Of a stretch of DNA of 64,000 nt, positions 33,943 through 46,335 are shown piece after piece. The DNA comes from Porphyra umbilicalis (lineage: Eukaryota; Rhodophyta; Bangiophyceae; Bangiales; Bangiaceae): assembly GCA_002049455.2 (NCBI GenBank), contig KV919130.1, forward strand, positions 1-64,000. The letters run 5' to 3'. Position 1 is the stretch's first letter. Every line of letters starts with the position of its first letter. Both the position numbers and the translations under genes were made by a program. The notes under the pieces were generated by a model. It saw only the letters and a program-made list of their open reading frames with translations, had not been told where the DNA came from and did not search any database.

Positions 33943-35365
33943 TCGAAAACAAAATCTGTCCAGCGAACAATGCCTCTGCCCGGTCGAGGGTGACGCCGGG
34001 CGCAAGTGCACAAGGGCGACATATCATACACGGGCCAAGGAACAAAACCGCCTTTTTGTACGCGGGTGTGGGCACGCGTACGCAAGCGAATCCGAAAGCG
34101 GCCGACCGCCTCGTCCCAGCCTGCTCGTTGTCTCGTACTGAATCGGTCGCTCGTACGGTTCAAGACACGCGCAAAACGAAAGGTGACGCACGGGTGGTCA
34201 GGCCACACAGGGCCAGCATCCTTCCCTCACACGCTATAGATGGGTCCTCACCGGCCGGACCAGGCTCGTTCTATTTTTTCAGTCTGTTGGGTTTCTGAAC
34301 ACACTGCGGCTCCTTGGGCGATGTCGGATGGGTTGGTGCCCGCCGCCGCCGGTTTTTCGTCTTCGGCGCGATTGGCTGACGGCACACTGCCTGCCCGCCG
34401 TCCACTGTGCTGCCCACCGTGGTTCTGGTCCGGCGCGGCGTGCGGGAGGGATGGTGCACTGCCAGGCATCACCTCCCCAACCATCGGATTCTGGTGCAGC
34501 GCCCCACACCCAGATTTTCTCCCGAAACATTCTACTTTACCTCTCGGCCGGCGCGCTCGACCATCGTCTGCCGTCAAGCCCCTCTCCGTGTGTAGCTTCG
34601 CAGTGTATTGGTGGGAGATGAGCCCCGACGCTGGCGCCCACAATGGGGGCCTCCCCAAGGGCGTCGCGACGGGGCGTGCTCCCGACGGCGAGCGTGCACG
34701 GTCACGCCTGGCGGACCGGATGCAGAGGCGGCCAGCCACGGCCACGGAGAATCTCTGTGGTTTCCGCCATCAGGCGGTCCTGCCCTGGCGCCAGGGCCTG
34801 GCACAGCCCCGGTGGGGCGCCGCTGCCATGGCAGCGGCGCCCCACCGGGGCTGTGCCAGCCGGCGCGCCGGGGCGCCCCGTTTTGTGGACACCGCGACGG
34901 ACGTGCTCGAGGGTCAGCCGCCGCGTGGGACCAGGGCGAGGCTGGGGGCGGCCTCGACAGCCGCTCGGGACGATCCGTGGCGCGGCGGCGACGCTCGACC
35001 GGCCGGTGGGTGGGGCAGTATCCGGCAGGGTAGCCCGCGCGGGCGGCTTACCGCGTCCGAGGCGACGCGGAGAGCCAGCACGCCGACTTTGACTGCTGTT
35101 CGTCCCCGTCACCCCTTCCCCAGCGACGCCCCTCCGCACCTGTCAAGGTTTTTTTTTTGCCAGACACCCCGCAAACAAACGAGGAGCCGATGGGCGGCCC
35201 GCATATCGTGGGACGGTTGTACCGCAAGGCGCTCTGCAGGCACGCGGGGGCACACGGGTGGACTCTTCACGCCCTCCCAACGGCGCCCACCCGATGCACG
35301 AGGCGGCTCGTATGCACCAGCCGACGGCCGCAACGTGCGGCCGCACACCACTGCCGAGTGCGCCC
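33943..35365 (-). repeat. 1.4-kb repeat unit B
   Basis: Direct-repeat partner of unit A at 30176-31550. The minus-strand frame from 34745 to 34248 reads 165 codons and contains GLISHQYTAK, LTADDGRARRPRGK and CGALHQNPMVGE, conserved against unit A (GLVPHRYTAQ, TTADDGQARLPRGK, CGALHRYPMVGF). Conservation of the peptide suggests former coding. It contains the 62-nt palindrome at 34798-34859, which unit A lacks. Confidence 0.75.
34798..34859. repeat. 62-nt perfect palindrome
   Basis: The arm reads CTGGCACAGCCCCGGTGGGG, then CGCCGCTGCCA, and is followed without a loop by its exact reverse complement, centred on CCATGG. The right arm corresponds to sequence present once in unit A, so the left arm is the added, inverted copy. 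Confidence 0.95.
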
Positions 35366-36232
35366 CCGCACACGCGCCGCGGCTGTCATTGTTGCCGCTG
35401 CGTGCGGGCCCGCCCGCGCACCCGCACGCGCGATGCGCGTGTGTGTGTCGACCCACCTCTTCTCCCTACCGTTTTTCCCCGTTTGGCCGCATCTTCCGTT
35501 GCCGTGCCCCAGGCAGCCACCATGCCCCCTGCCACCGCGTGCATCCCGCCACGGTGGGCCACCGTGCGCGCCACCGCCGGCCGCGTGCACCGCACGGCCG
35601 GGGCGTGATTGATTGGTGGGCGCTTGCCCAGCGTCCACCCAATCCACCCGCCCGCGGCGTGCGCTGTGGCGGGCGGGGAAGCGGCGGGTGGGGGCGGGGG
35701 GGGGGGGGGTATTCGACGGGTAGTCGGCGGACTTGTCCTGGCCGCCGTGATGCGCGTGCGGCCGCCGCCGGAGGCGCGTAGGCGTAAGAGCGACATGCCG
35801 GCCGGTGACACGTCGGCATAAGAGCGACACGCCACGCCGGCATCGGTCGAATGCAGCAACCGCCGTCAACAACGGGGCCCTCCGCCCTGCACGTCAAGGT
35901 CCCGTGCGGGTGCGCCGGCGCTACGAGGGTCTCCTCGCTCGCCGGTGGGCACCACCACCGCTGCGTGCGTGCGTGGGTGCTGTGGTGCGCGGTACGTCGC
36001 CACGTGCGGCGCTCCTCTCTCCGCGTCCGACGCGCGGTGCTGCGACGCGCGCTGCGTTGCCACGAGTGGCGCTCCTCTTGCCGCGTCCGACGCTCCTTTT
36101 CCACTCCCCCGTCGCTCCGCGGCTCTACCTTCGGACGATCCGCGGTCGCTGCCCTTGTTTTTTTCCCCTGTTTTGGTCCGAGGCGGCTTGCGGCGGCTGC
36201 GGCGCTACGGCGACGACGCTCCGACCGCCACG
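35366..36232. other. upstream region of the plus-strand zinc finger gene
   Basis: A 60-bp imperfect tandem duplication lies at 35981-36095 (cacgtgcggcgctcctc / cacgagtggcgctcctc). A short repeat with aagagcgac occurs at about 35785 and 35822. A pyrimidine-rich stretch (tttttttcccctgtttt) lies about 60 bp before the start codon. The C2H2 gene's frame remains open here without conserved content. Confidence 0.4.
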
Positions 36233-39000
36233 ATGGTCGGCAAGTTGACGGACCGGCGTATGTCGGTGGCTTTTCTCCTCCAGGGGCCACCCGCTGCGTC
36301 GCCGGCGCAGGAAACGTCGTGCCTCGCCCAGCTGTACGAGGCGCCGACCGCTCCGCCGTCGACGGCGGGGCCATCGACCAACGCGCCAATGACGCTGTTG
36401 AGCTCCCGCGCCTTTAGCAATCGACGTGGCGTTGGGGAGGAGGCGGCCTCCGCCGCGGTCGGCTCGTACACCACGTCGGCGGGCGGCTACACCACCGACG
36501 GAGACTCGCCGTGGGCGGCGCCCGCTTTTCCCGTGCCGGAAGAGCGGAGCGGCGGGTTGATGGCCGTGCAGCCGTCACGTCTTGCCGTCCCCGAGACTTT
36601 GGCGCGGTCGGCGGAGGATCCGCCGCTCCATCCGTCGTTGCTGCCGCCGCCGTCTCCCATGTCGCTGCACTCTGCGCCGCCGCTGCCTTTGCTGCCTCGG
36701 CACGGGGCGCTCGTCTCGTGGGCAGAACGTCGCCCGTGCGTGGGCGCGGGCGGCGACGTGGCTCCCAGCGGCGCGGCGGTCGGCAGGGGCAGCATTCAAG
36801 AGTGGTTAAGCGAGACGGACCCTTGGACGACGTCGAAGGAGCGGCCACATGCACCGACGGGCGGCACTTCGTGGTCGGGCGGGCGCCAAGCGCACGGCGC
36901 GGCGGCAGGGGAGCCGCTCGCATTCGTCCCCAGCTCGTCGTGGATGCCGGCCAGGCCGGCACATCCGTCGCCTGTGGTGTGGGTGACGGCGACACGCCCG
37001 CCACCCGCCACCGCGAGCAGCGATGCACACAGCGCCACGGCGGCCGCGTCGCCACCCACGCCGTGGCACGCCGACGGCCGCGGAACCGCTTCCTCTGCCG
37101 CGAGCGCGCAGACCGTCAGGACGGCATCGAGTGGTGCGGCGTCGCTGCGGCGCTCGTACCCTGGCGAGGCGGTGGGCGCGCGGCACGCGGACGGCGGGGG
37201 GGCGTTGCGTCCGGCGCGTGATGTTGCCGCCGCTGCCGAGGAGGGAGGTGGTCGTGGCGGGAGGCCGCGAGTAGAGGCGACCGTCAGGCGCCGCTTCCCG
37301 TGCACGCGCGGTTGTGGCAGCACGTTTGCGCATCAGTCCGGTACGTTTGCGGCCTCTGCTGGGAGGGGTGTGTCTGCCGCTGGGGGCGTGGCTGCGATCG
37401 AGTGGGGAAGAACTCTGTGAGGGCCGGCGGCAGCCTCTGGGTAGTTGTGGTAGTGCCGCTCCACAAAGGGGCCTTTGGTGCCTCACAGGGGTGCGGCGCC
37501 AACGCGGGTCGCGGCACGCTACTCGAGGGCGGGGGACGCGGTCGAGGCCACCCGACATGGGGCCTCGGGGGGGGTCAGGCAGGCAGCCGCCACAGCCTGC
37601 CCCCGTTAGGTTCACCCATCCTGACGCGTGGTGATACTTGTTGGTGCTGTCCTCTCATGCCCCCCTGTCTTTGTGCACGGCAATTGGATTGCTCTTCGGC
37701 CCTGCCGGCTGCCGCCCATCACACGTCTTTCTCTCATCCGCTGCGTCGTGCAGACTGCAAGTACGTCGCTCCGCTGCGCTACGCGGATGGGGACAGGTGA
37801 CCCGCATTTTAGCGATTTGATCTCACGCGGACAGCGGTGGCGGTGCGCGGGTTTGGTCCGCTGGTGCTCCGCCGCTTCGGTGGGGGGTGTCGTAGGGAGA
37901 GGGGGGCGCGCGGCTAAACGGGGCGGTCTGGAGGGCGCCACCTGGGGATGGCGACGGCCGGCGGGTGTCCGAGTCCACCTGAGATGAACTGGGCAGCCCG
38001 AAGGTCGGGGGCGGGTTCACCGCGTCCCCGTTGGTTGGACGGACGGGGTGTGGGCGCACCGCCTGGCGGCGGCAGCCGGCGGGCGCCCGAGTCCACCTGA
38101 CATGGCGCGTGATTCACGGGGGAGGGAGCGGGTGGTGTGGGGCGCGGCGGCCGCGTCGAGCGCGCGGGCTGACACTGACGTGCTCGCGCCTCTGTGCTCT
38201 TGCGGATTTCCCACTCCCTGCTGCGTGTGGTTGCGGCTGTGGGCTCGGCGTCGGTTGTTGCGGCCGCGGGGGGGGGGGGGGGACACCTACGCAGGAAGCA
38301 CGTGCGGACTGTTCATGACGGGGAACGTCCGTTTCTCTGCCACGAGTGTAGGCGGCCGTTTGGGGAAATTGGGAACCGGTACGTTGGCCGCCGCGACGCC
38401 CTGACCGTGGCTGTGTGGCCCCCACCTTTTTTTTCTCGACCGCCTATAAGCCGACCAGCTCGCGGCAGCACCTGGCAGATTTTTTTTCTTGGCTCTGTCA
38501 GGCACGCCCACGGCAGCTGTTGGGGCCTCTGTTGACAAGACCCCCCAGTCTGCTCGCGCCCACAGCACCAGCGTGGCTGTTTATCCGTGCGGCACTGTTC
38601 CCGCCTCTCCGCCCCCAACTGCTTGTCTTGCTAGCGCCGCGCGTTGATGTCTGACACGCCTTCGGGTGCCCTTGACTCTCTGCCGTCGCCGCTGCTGGGG
38701 CGCACGCGCTCGGTTCGCCTCCCCCCTCACGCTCCCCCCCTCCCCCCCCGCCACAGGAACAAGCACGAGCGGGTCGTCCACCGGCGGGAGCGCAACTTTG
38801 CGTGCCCGACGTGTGGCTTTCGGTTTGGCTTCCGGGACGGTGTGGCGCGGCACCTGCGCACTCTCCGGGCCTGTGGGGGGACTGCTGACCGCAGGGCGGC
38901 GGCGGGGGGGGCACCGCGGGGCCCACCAGCGCGACGCACGCCTGGGCACGTGGGGCATCCAGGGGTGGAGGGGCAGGTGCACGGGATGGTGCCGATGTGA
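36233..39000 (+). CDS. C2H2-type zinc finger protein, three exons
   Basis: Exons 36233-37344, 38295-38378 and 38757-39000 give 479 aa. The start is chosen because the paralog at 44315 also opens with a DRR-SV-FLL motif (here DRRMSVAFLL, residues 7-16). Residues 20-350 are Pro/Ala/Ser-rich and probably disordered. Finger 1: Cys357, Cys361, His373, His378, with unusually short Phe-to-His spacing. Finger 2: Cys386, Cys389, His402, His407. Finger 3: Cys415, Cys418, His431, then HLRTLRAC with Cys438 instead of a second His. Introns fall inside fingers 1 and 2 at matching places in both paralogs. The first donor (GT at 37345) is the one that keeps frame; a better-looking GTACGT at 37341 does not. 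Likely a nuclear DNA-binding regulator; targets unknown. Confidence 0.72.
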
Positions 39001-39538
39001 CCGCGCTGGTCCCGGCGCTGCTCGTTGGGGGCGAGTCGGACGGCGGTCGTCTTGCGCCAGGTCTGTTGGACCGAGCGCCTGCCGCAACCCTCTCCTGCAC
39101 AAGACTGGTGGCTGTGCGGCGGTGGCCGCCGTTGTTTGTGGGGTGATTGCCTGTGCTCGTACCGCGGTGCCCCGAAAAGGTGGGTCAATTGCGTCAATGT
39201 TTCGGGCCATGCTTCATATTTCGTCTCTTCCAATTTTAACTACATATTCTGGCCGACTTGAAAATTTCGCGCTATGGGAATCATCTAAGGACATGCAGGG
39301 CTCGGTCCGCGGCATCCCCCCAGCGTGCAAACGCCAAGCGCGACCAAGGCTGTGCGACGACTGTGGCGCGGCAACCTCCTCTTCACCTCCCCATCACCCC
39401 GTACCTCACGGTTTCCCTGTCGGGCGTCATCGTCCTGCCCGTTTGCAGCCGCTCTACCCCTCCCCTGGTTGCTTCCTTTCCCTACTCCGTCCGACCCGCC
39501 GCCACCTCCCCGCCGTCGCTTCCGTCGCGGAGTGCACG
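39001..39538. other. spacer between zinc finger gene and CHMP7-like gene
   Basis: It includes an AT-rich block at 39185-39290 (ccaattttaactacatattc) and pyrimidine-rich sequence just before the next start codon. It probably contains the 3' end of one gene and the promoter of the next. Confidence 0.4.
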
Positions 39539-41355
39539 ATGGGGACGTGGTCGCCCACATCCAGCGAGGCACTGGCCGAGCTGGGAGAAGATGGCCTGAC
39601 CGAGCTCTGGCTGACGGATCTGCCTGTTCACCGCTCCGAAGCGCCGGTGCGTTGAAGCTGCCAGGTCGTCCACCTGCCACCTTGGCACGATGGATTCTGT
39701 TTCGCAGGGGTGTGGTGGCAGCTTCGTTTACTTGTGCTATTTGCTTTGCTCTTTCCTAGTGCTCTAAGTGTCAGGTCTCCCTCTTGTGCAGTCCTGGCCC
39801 GCTATGGCGTAGGGCATGTGGACTTGAACTGACTTCTGCGTGTTTCCTCCTTATAGTGGTTCTGGTCTGAGCCCTCCCTTTCCTACATGCACGCATTTAT
39901 TGCCGTTCCCCTGTCTCGCAGGAGGTCTGGGACCAAGCAGTGCAGATGCTGTCAGCGGCTACGCTCGAAGCCGCCCGCTCCACCGGCCGCGTCGTTGTCA
40001 CTCAAGAGCAGCTGTTGTCCCTGCTGGAGCTACACGGCGCCCCTCCTGAATGTATGCCGGTTGTCTTTGACCATCTCATCCGCACCGGCGCGCTGCAAAC
40101 ATCACTCCTGCTGCCCGGCGACACCTCGCCGTTTGGTAATGCCGCCCGGTTGGGTGCACCTGCTGCTCCGTCAGACGCCGCACCCAGTGGCCTGGGGTGG
40201 GCCGTCAACGTATTTTGGACGTCGCTCGGGTATGCATCAACTGCCTCTCCACCCCCCACTGTGACGCCGACCACCCCACTAGTGCTACCCGTGGCGGTGG
40301 ATGCTGCTGCCGACGCAGTGGCCGCCGCGCTTGCCGCCCCCTCCCGCATCGAGGCTGTGACCGACTTGGCCGCGGTGGCGCAAGCTGCTTGCGGCGGGGA
40401 CCTCCAGTCAGCCGCGGTCGTGGCCGACCGCTTGGCCGCCACAGGCCGGGCAGCGCTGCAACCAGACGTGTTGCCGATGGCACCTGGGCGGGGTATCAAG
40501 TTTTGTGACGTGGATGAAGGCTTCACGTCTGTCGACGTATCGGTACTGTCGCTCAAGGCCGCCACCGCCCGCCTCGACGCGCTCGACTCGACGCTGACGG
40601 ATGCGGCCGCGTCGGCGCGCAAGTCTGCCAAGTCTGCCCTAGCATCGGGCAACGTGCCGCTGGCCAAGCGGTACCTCCGCCGCGAGGCCGATCTGCGGCG
40701 GCGACTCGACCTCAACGCCGGAGCTGGGTCCAACCTGGCCGCCGCCCTCGCCGCCGTTGACACAGCCGACGGTAACCGGGAGACGGTGGCGGCGCTCGCC
40801 GCCGGCAACGCTGCCCTCAAGGAGTTGTCGGGCCCCAGCGCGGCGAGTGTGGCGGACGTTGACGCGCTGGCGGTCGAATTTGGGGAGCTGACGGAGGGCG
40901 TCGAAGACGTGTCGACGGCCCTGGCGCAGGCGAGTGGCCCCAGCGCGGCCGTCGACGCCGACGCTGAGGCCGAGTTGGAGGAGATGGAGCAGGCCCTTGA
41001 GGCCGAGCGCGCCGCCGCCACCGCGGCGGCTGCCGACAAGGTGGCCGCCGACAAGGCCGCCGCCGCTGCCCGGGCGCGGCGGGCGGCCGCCGCGGCGGCG
41101 GCGGCGGCGGCCGACGCAGACGCGGACGCAGCGGCCGCAAAGCTGGCCGCGGCGGCCACGTCGGGCGTGGGCACCACGGCAGCTGCCGCCACCGCAGGTG
41201 GCAGGAGTGGGGAGGCCGCGTCGGCGGCGACGGGGGGGGATGTGGACGACCTCCTTGCTGATTTGGACAACCTGCACGTCTCGTCGTCGCCGCCGCCGGC
41301 TGCCCGTGAAGGTGCCGAGGAGCAAAGAGAGGGCCGTGTGCGGGTGCCCGCGTAG
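39539..41355 (+). CDS. CHMP7-like ESCRT-III (Snf7 family) protein, two exons
   Basis: Exons 39539-39646 and 39922-41355 (donor GTGCGT, acceptor CTCGCAG, phase 0) give 513 aa. The first exon and the start of the second (LWLTDLP..., EVWDQAVQML) begin the N-terminal winged-helix region. VVVTQEQLLSLLELHG and MPVVFDHLIRTGAL fit its second winged helix. Residues about 215-330 are the Snf7 core: LKAATARLDALDSTLTDA, SALASGNVPLAKRYLRREAD, then ETVAALAAGNAALKEL. The C-terminal third is acidic and Ala-rich with a long helix. CHMP7 recruits ESCRT-III at the nuclear envelope and ER for membrane sealing. The Snf7 core is longer in Ala than in animals. Family call is good; CHMP7 rather than another Snf7 protein is inferred from the N-terminal domain. 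Confidence 0.78.
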
Positions 41356-41891
41356 GCACACCCCGGTACCGTAAACTGCAGCGCGTTATAGTTGCTGCGT
41401 GCATCAGACATTTGTAGCAGAGAGGAAAGCCATACCCCTTGGGATTGCTGTTTGCGTGCTGCTAGTGCTGCCCACCGGCTGGTACGGCTCAATAGCTGGT
41501 GTGGTGACAACGCAATATGCGAGAACAAAAAAGCACAACCGGCCGAAACGACCGCCCCCTGGCCTTGGGCATGCGTCAACCAGTAGCAGTAATCGCACCA
41601 CCTACGGCGCGGGCTCCCGCGAGTGGTTCTCCGCCTGATGCTTCTGCGCCGCCACCGACCCGCCACCCCCGCAGTAGCAGAGCGCAGAAACCAAAAGGAA
41701 CAACGTCCTCGCGTTGGCGGTGAGTAGGCTGGCCGAAAATGCATCGTAGACGCACCACGGGCTCTGCCGTGCCGTGTCTTCACGCTTGGCACCATTGTTC
41801 CTGCCAGGTCGGCAAGAATCATGACGTCCACGTGGCTACCCAGCAACCGACAATACTCCTTGCGTCCCCCTGCACACCCATCATCACATAC
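41356..41891. other. convergent 3' region
   Basis: It lies between the CHMP7-like stop and the last recognised exon of the minus-strand zinc finger gene. Candidate final-exon sequence for that gene lies at 41770-41815 but could not be settled. Confidence 0.4.
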
Positions 41892-44315
41892 CTGTAGCGC
41901 CGAGGCTGTCGGGAAGACGCGCGAGCACATCGGACACGCGTACGGTGGGTGTACGAGCAGGTGGCGCTCCAGACCATCTCGAAATCCGAAGCTTTTGCCG
42001 CAGTCAGGGCACGAAAATTTGCGCTCCCCGCGATGCACGAACCGGATGTGCTTGTTCCTGTGAGGGGGGGAAGACGTCAAAGCAGGGTATGAGGTAACCA
42101 AGCGCGACCACACGCGCGACAGCCACAACAGCCATAACCCTTAGGATATCCATCACAGGAAGAAACGCCAACGAGTCAGCAGGTTGTCACCGGAACGCGG
42201 GCCACCTATCCTCACCAGAAGGGCCACTCACATACGGTGGTGAACTGGCGTTTCTACGAACCTATTGCCGACCTCACCGAACGTCTTGTCGCACAAATGG
42301 CAGGCAAACGGGCGTTGGCCATCGTGCACAGTCCGCTCGTGCTTCCTGCGTTGGTCCAACAAAGGACAAAAGAAGCGAGGCCAGCGGCCGGCACGTAAGA
42401 TGACAAGAAAAACCAGACGAGGTCACCGTCGAAGGAAGCCACCAGACCAGTGAAGCACACCACGATGCATACAAGCAGGGATAAACAAATCGTTAGTATC
42501 GGACTGCCGACAGCGCTCCCAACTCCGTTCGATGTCTGCGCCCATTGCTGCAAAACGATACTACCACGGCAGGGCACGCTCTGCCACCGGTGTTGCCATC
42601 TCCACCGCCCCAATACAGCACAATGGGCGGACACGCGCGGAGCCGGCCTCTGTCCATGGTGTCGTCGTCCGTTTGGGGCATCAGGCAAGTGGCGACCAGG
42701 TCGCGGACGCGCCGCTCGGCAGCAGGCATAGCTCGCGGATCAACGGGGTGAGGCCGAACGCAAGGCCCTGGCGGATCACGGGTCAACTGTCCAATCGGTG
42801 GCGCCCGTACGTACTGGCAGTCTGTACATCGTCCACACGCCGCATCGATTGCATGCAGGGTCCGGACGGACGCGGACGAGCGCACGCATGGTCGCAGAAA
42901 AAAAACGAGTAGACCAGCGAATGAGCATAAAAACACGGAAGATGCACAGTCAGTTCGCGCGGTCCTCTCCTCACCCCAACCCTACACTCTCCCCGCACGG
43001 CTTCGCAGCGTCCTTCGACTGGGTCGGCCGAAAAGTGAGGCCACCAGTCAAACAGGAAGAAGACGAAAAAAAAACAAATACGAGAGAGAAAGGTGGGGCC
43101 GCGCATCCATCCCATTTGATTGTCATCAAAGACATCAATCACTCAGCATGCATGCGAGCCCACCAGCCTGGCGCTGGATGGGGACTCGCTCAACGCGAAA
43201 AAAATAGAGTCGCCCAACACACCGGCTCGCTGGGCAAACGTCGAGCTGCAGCCTTCACGGCTACATGGGAAGCGCACCTTGCCCGCTGCCCCCCCACGCG
43301 GTCGTCTGAAGGCGCCTCGCGTGCCAGCGGCACGGCCGTTGAGTCCGCGGGCGCCTCGGTCGGGCGGTGCCGACGTGGATCGCCGTCGGAGTGGCAGCCG
43401 AGACGGGTCCACCCTCCCCATCCGAGAGTCGGTAAAAGTCACAGGCGGGGTCAACAATTGCGATGGAAGTTGCCTCGATGGGGAGAGCCGCAGGGGCATG
43501 TTGCCGGCTCCCGAGAGGGGGGGCAACCCAAACAATCGAGGGAGCGATCGACCAATGCCGCCAGGGTGATGCTCGAGCGGAAGGGTCTGCATGGATGAAG
43601 GAGTGATGGTCGGATGGGTTGTGGCAGACGCCTCGCCACTGCCACCGTGAGCCGCTGCACGGCCGTGCTCGGTGCGGTCGGCCGGCACTTCTGGGGAAAT
43701 GTCATACCGACCAGTCGCAGCGTTCCACATGACCCCGTCGGAGCCCATGCCGGTCACCCGCCGTGGCGGAGCCGATCCGCTGCGGGCGACTCGTTGCGCC
43801 AAACTCGGTGCAGGCGTTCGCAGCAACGGCACGAATGGTGCCACCGGCTCTTCGCGGTGTGTTGCCGCGCCCGTGGGCATTGGGACAGGGAAGCCTGGAC
43901 CGACCACCCGACGGCTACCAACGTCGGCGCCAAGTCCGAGGCCACCCACCGCGGGTGGCGCCGCGCCGGGCTCTAGGGGACGCCCACGCCAGCGGTCCAC
44001 CGGGGTGGGTGGTGCGACAGACGGGACGACAAAATCATCCGTCGGAAACCCGAGCGGGCGTGCTCTGAGTCCTCCCAGCTGAGGAGCCCTACCTTGACGA
44101 CCAACGCCGTGGTCAGCCGCGGCAAATCCGCCATCGCCCGCGGGAGCCCCAACCACTCCTGCCTCTTGAACAGGCGCTGGCCCCGTCGACCGTCCTGTCG
44201 TGTTGCCTCCCCGCCCGTCCGGCGCCGCTTCGTCGTCGTTAAGGAGGAAATTCACGGACAGCCGTCGGTCAGGCGTCCCGTGACCGCCATCGCCTGCCCA
44301 TGGTGGAGGGTTCAT
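41892..44315 (-). CDS. C2H2-type zinc finger protein, paralog, at least three exons
   Basis: Exons 44315-43219, 42345-42262 and 42057-41892 give 449 residues to a final CAG. Residues 16-25 read DRRLSVNFLL, matching the paralog at 36233. A Pro/Ala/Arg-rich region follows to about residue 340. Finger 1: Cys351, Cys356, His368, His373. Finger 2 contains CHLCDKTFGEVGNR^NKHIRFVH. Finger 3 is a full C2H2 finger (CPDCGKSFGFRDGLERHLLVH). A fourth half-finger (CPMCSRVFPTASALQ) ends at a good donor (CAG^GTATGT), so a further exon with its His pair is expected. The acceptor at 41809 would give an early stop, and the last exon is unresolved. Exon 2 is 84 nt in both paralogs. Confidence 0.72.
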
Positions 44316-46243
44316 CGAGTTGTGCGTGATGGGTGGTCGTCGTCTTCAGCAAGTGCCTTACGGGGGTTGACGGGCACGACCAGGTACACAGGGGTCGGTA
44401 TGGGAGCTAACCAAGGCGACTGCACACGTGGGAAGATAATACAACGGCCGCCCATGTAGCCCTCGAAAGAACAAAAACAGACCAAGCAGAGCAACCGACG
44501 CCAACACTCCAAGGATGGGAGAAGTGGTGCTGGCAGCCCTGCCGTCACGCAAAAAGGATCGGATGCGAATCAGCTCGCGCGGCGGTGCGCGCCATTGAGT
44601 ACAGCGACGGCGGTCTGTTCACCTGCGCTGCGACAGGTGGCGGGCCCCCGCCACCGGCCCCAGCACCTGGGTAGCGCTTCTGTGCTGTCACAACCCTTGC
44701 GGTGCCCTCGCGACCGTTGAACTAGTTGCTCTGGCCGGCGCCCCGCCACCGCTCCGGTCGACACTCACTCCTCCCGCCGCTTCGTGCCGCACAAGGCACA
44801 GCTCAGTGCTGTCGTCCCGCGCGCACCCCAATCTGCCGTGGCCTCGGCGGCGGGTTGCTGTCCACAGCGGGATAGCATAAAAAGTGCGACAGGTGCAAGC
44901 ATCCAGCGGGGGCGTAAATGTACGGTGGTCGCCAGCGACTGTAGGCGTCTTCGCGCGCCCCCGCAGGTCGGCGAGGCGCCGAGCCCGTGACGTATCCAAG
45001 AATGGTTTGCAGTGCCCGTCCGGCTGTGGGCAATTCAATCGCAAAACGGCGAGCCAGGGAGTCTCGCACGGGATGTGCGGGGGCGTCACGAGGCACGGCG
45101 CGGCCATGCCCGCCGTGGCGAGGCTGTGCGTAGCTGCCCCGCACGTCCCCAGAATCTGAAAGTCAGGCTACCAGCACCCCTGCAGTGTGTCATGGAGCCC
45201 CTGCCCAGTTCCGTCACGCGAAAAACCAGGTCCGTCCGTCAATTTCGCCAGACCGACACGGCGCTGTCGCCCGCTCGCCAGCTTCTCCGCTGAGACCTGT
45301 GGCGGCCGAGAGGCGACCGTTCCGAACCCCACATCGAGGCCGCCGCGGCTCCCCGGTGCGCTGTCTCCCGTTTCGCCAGCGCCTCAGCGCAAGCCGCTGG
45401 CCCGCTCGGTGGCGACCAATAGACAGCAACACAGTGCACCACGACCCGCCCCTCCGCGTCTGACCTTTCGTGGATGCCGCTCGCCAGCCGATTCAGGGAC
45501 GGGGACAGCGTCCGCCTCAAACCTTGATGCGCTGCTGTTTTTTTTGAGGTAGCTCCTCTTTTTTTGGCTCACTGTAAAACCCAACAAACTTGTGCCACGC
45601 GTGCGCGCGCGAGTGAGAAAAGCGCGCATCTGGGAGGCCCGCGCCCACCAGCTCTGCCCATAGGATACACTCTGGATTTTTTTCAACAGTTCCACGGACG
45701 GACCGCATGCCGCGGTGGCGGACAGGCGCCATTGGTACGGAGCTCGGCGCGTGAGCGGCGTGGACTCGGAGTCGCTCCAACCTGCTGACCCGCCTCTCAA
45801 GTCGGGAGGGGACCTCAGGCGAGCTCCGGTCAACCTCAGTTGGTGTCCATCTGCAGCTGCAATGGATGGTGTACAGCCAATTCAGCAGTGACAGTGTCCA
45901 GACAAGCGGGGCTGATATCAGTTTCCCTTCGTGCAGCAACTGTCATGCTCCCCAATCGTGAGCAAACCACCGTTGGTTCAGGACCGGGGAGAAAAATATG
46001 TATGTTTCTGTACTCTGCGTCTTCTATGACAGGCGCGCAGTCTCTGTGGCATCTCTGTGCCACGCGAGCTCCTGAAGTGTGGTTCGTCACGACTTACAAG
46101 AAGTAAAGGTCGAGATACGCAACTCTTTTCTTTCTCGTTCTCGCTGCTATGGGCTGTATGAACTTTCTGACCGGTGGTGGGAGCCCCAGCCTCGTTCCTC
46201 AAGCATGAGAATTTGAAGTTGAAGCACGGACCGACATCAATCA
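44316..46243. other. gene-poor stretch
   Basis: It includes the promoter side of the zinc finger gene. A plus frame at 44884-45159 contains CPSGCGQF...CGGVTRHG, faintly zinc finger-like. A minus frame at 45517-45939 has normal composition (HAWHKFVGFYSEPKKEE). Neither matches a known family well enough to call. Confidence 0.35.
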
Positions 46244-46335
46244 GTGCCGTGCCGTGCCTGGCCGTGCCGTGTCTGGCCGTGCCGTGCCTGGCCGTGCCGT
46301 GCCTGGCCGTGCCGTGCCCGTGCCTCGCCGTGCCG
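46244..46335. repeat. 15-bp minisatellite
   Basis: About six head-to-tail copies of gtgccgtgcctggcc, with single-base variants such as gtgtctggcc. There are no unique spacers, so it is not a CRISPR array. Confidence 0.9.

Noticed and set aside
40002..41891. A long minus-strand frame opposite the CHMP7-like gene
   Set aside because: It is the mirror of the Ala-rich Snf7 gene. Only its first part (the zinc finger exon above 41891) is real.
46244..46335. Possible CRISPR array
   Set aside because: The 15-bp units abut each other with no unique spacers. It is a minisatellite.
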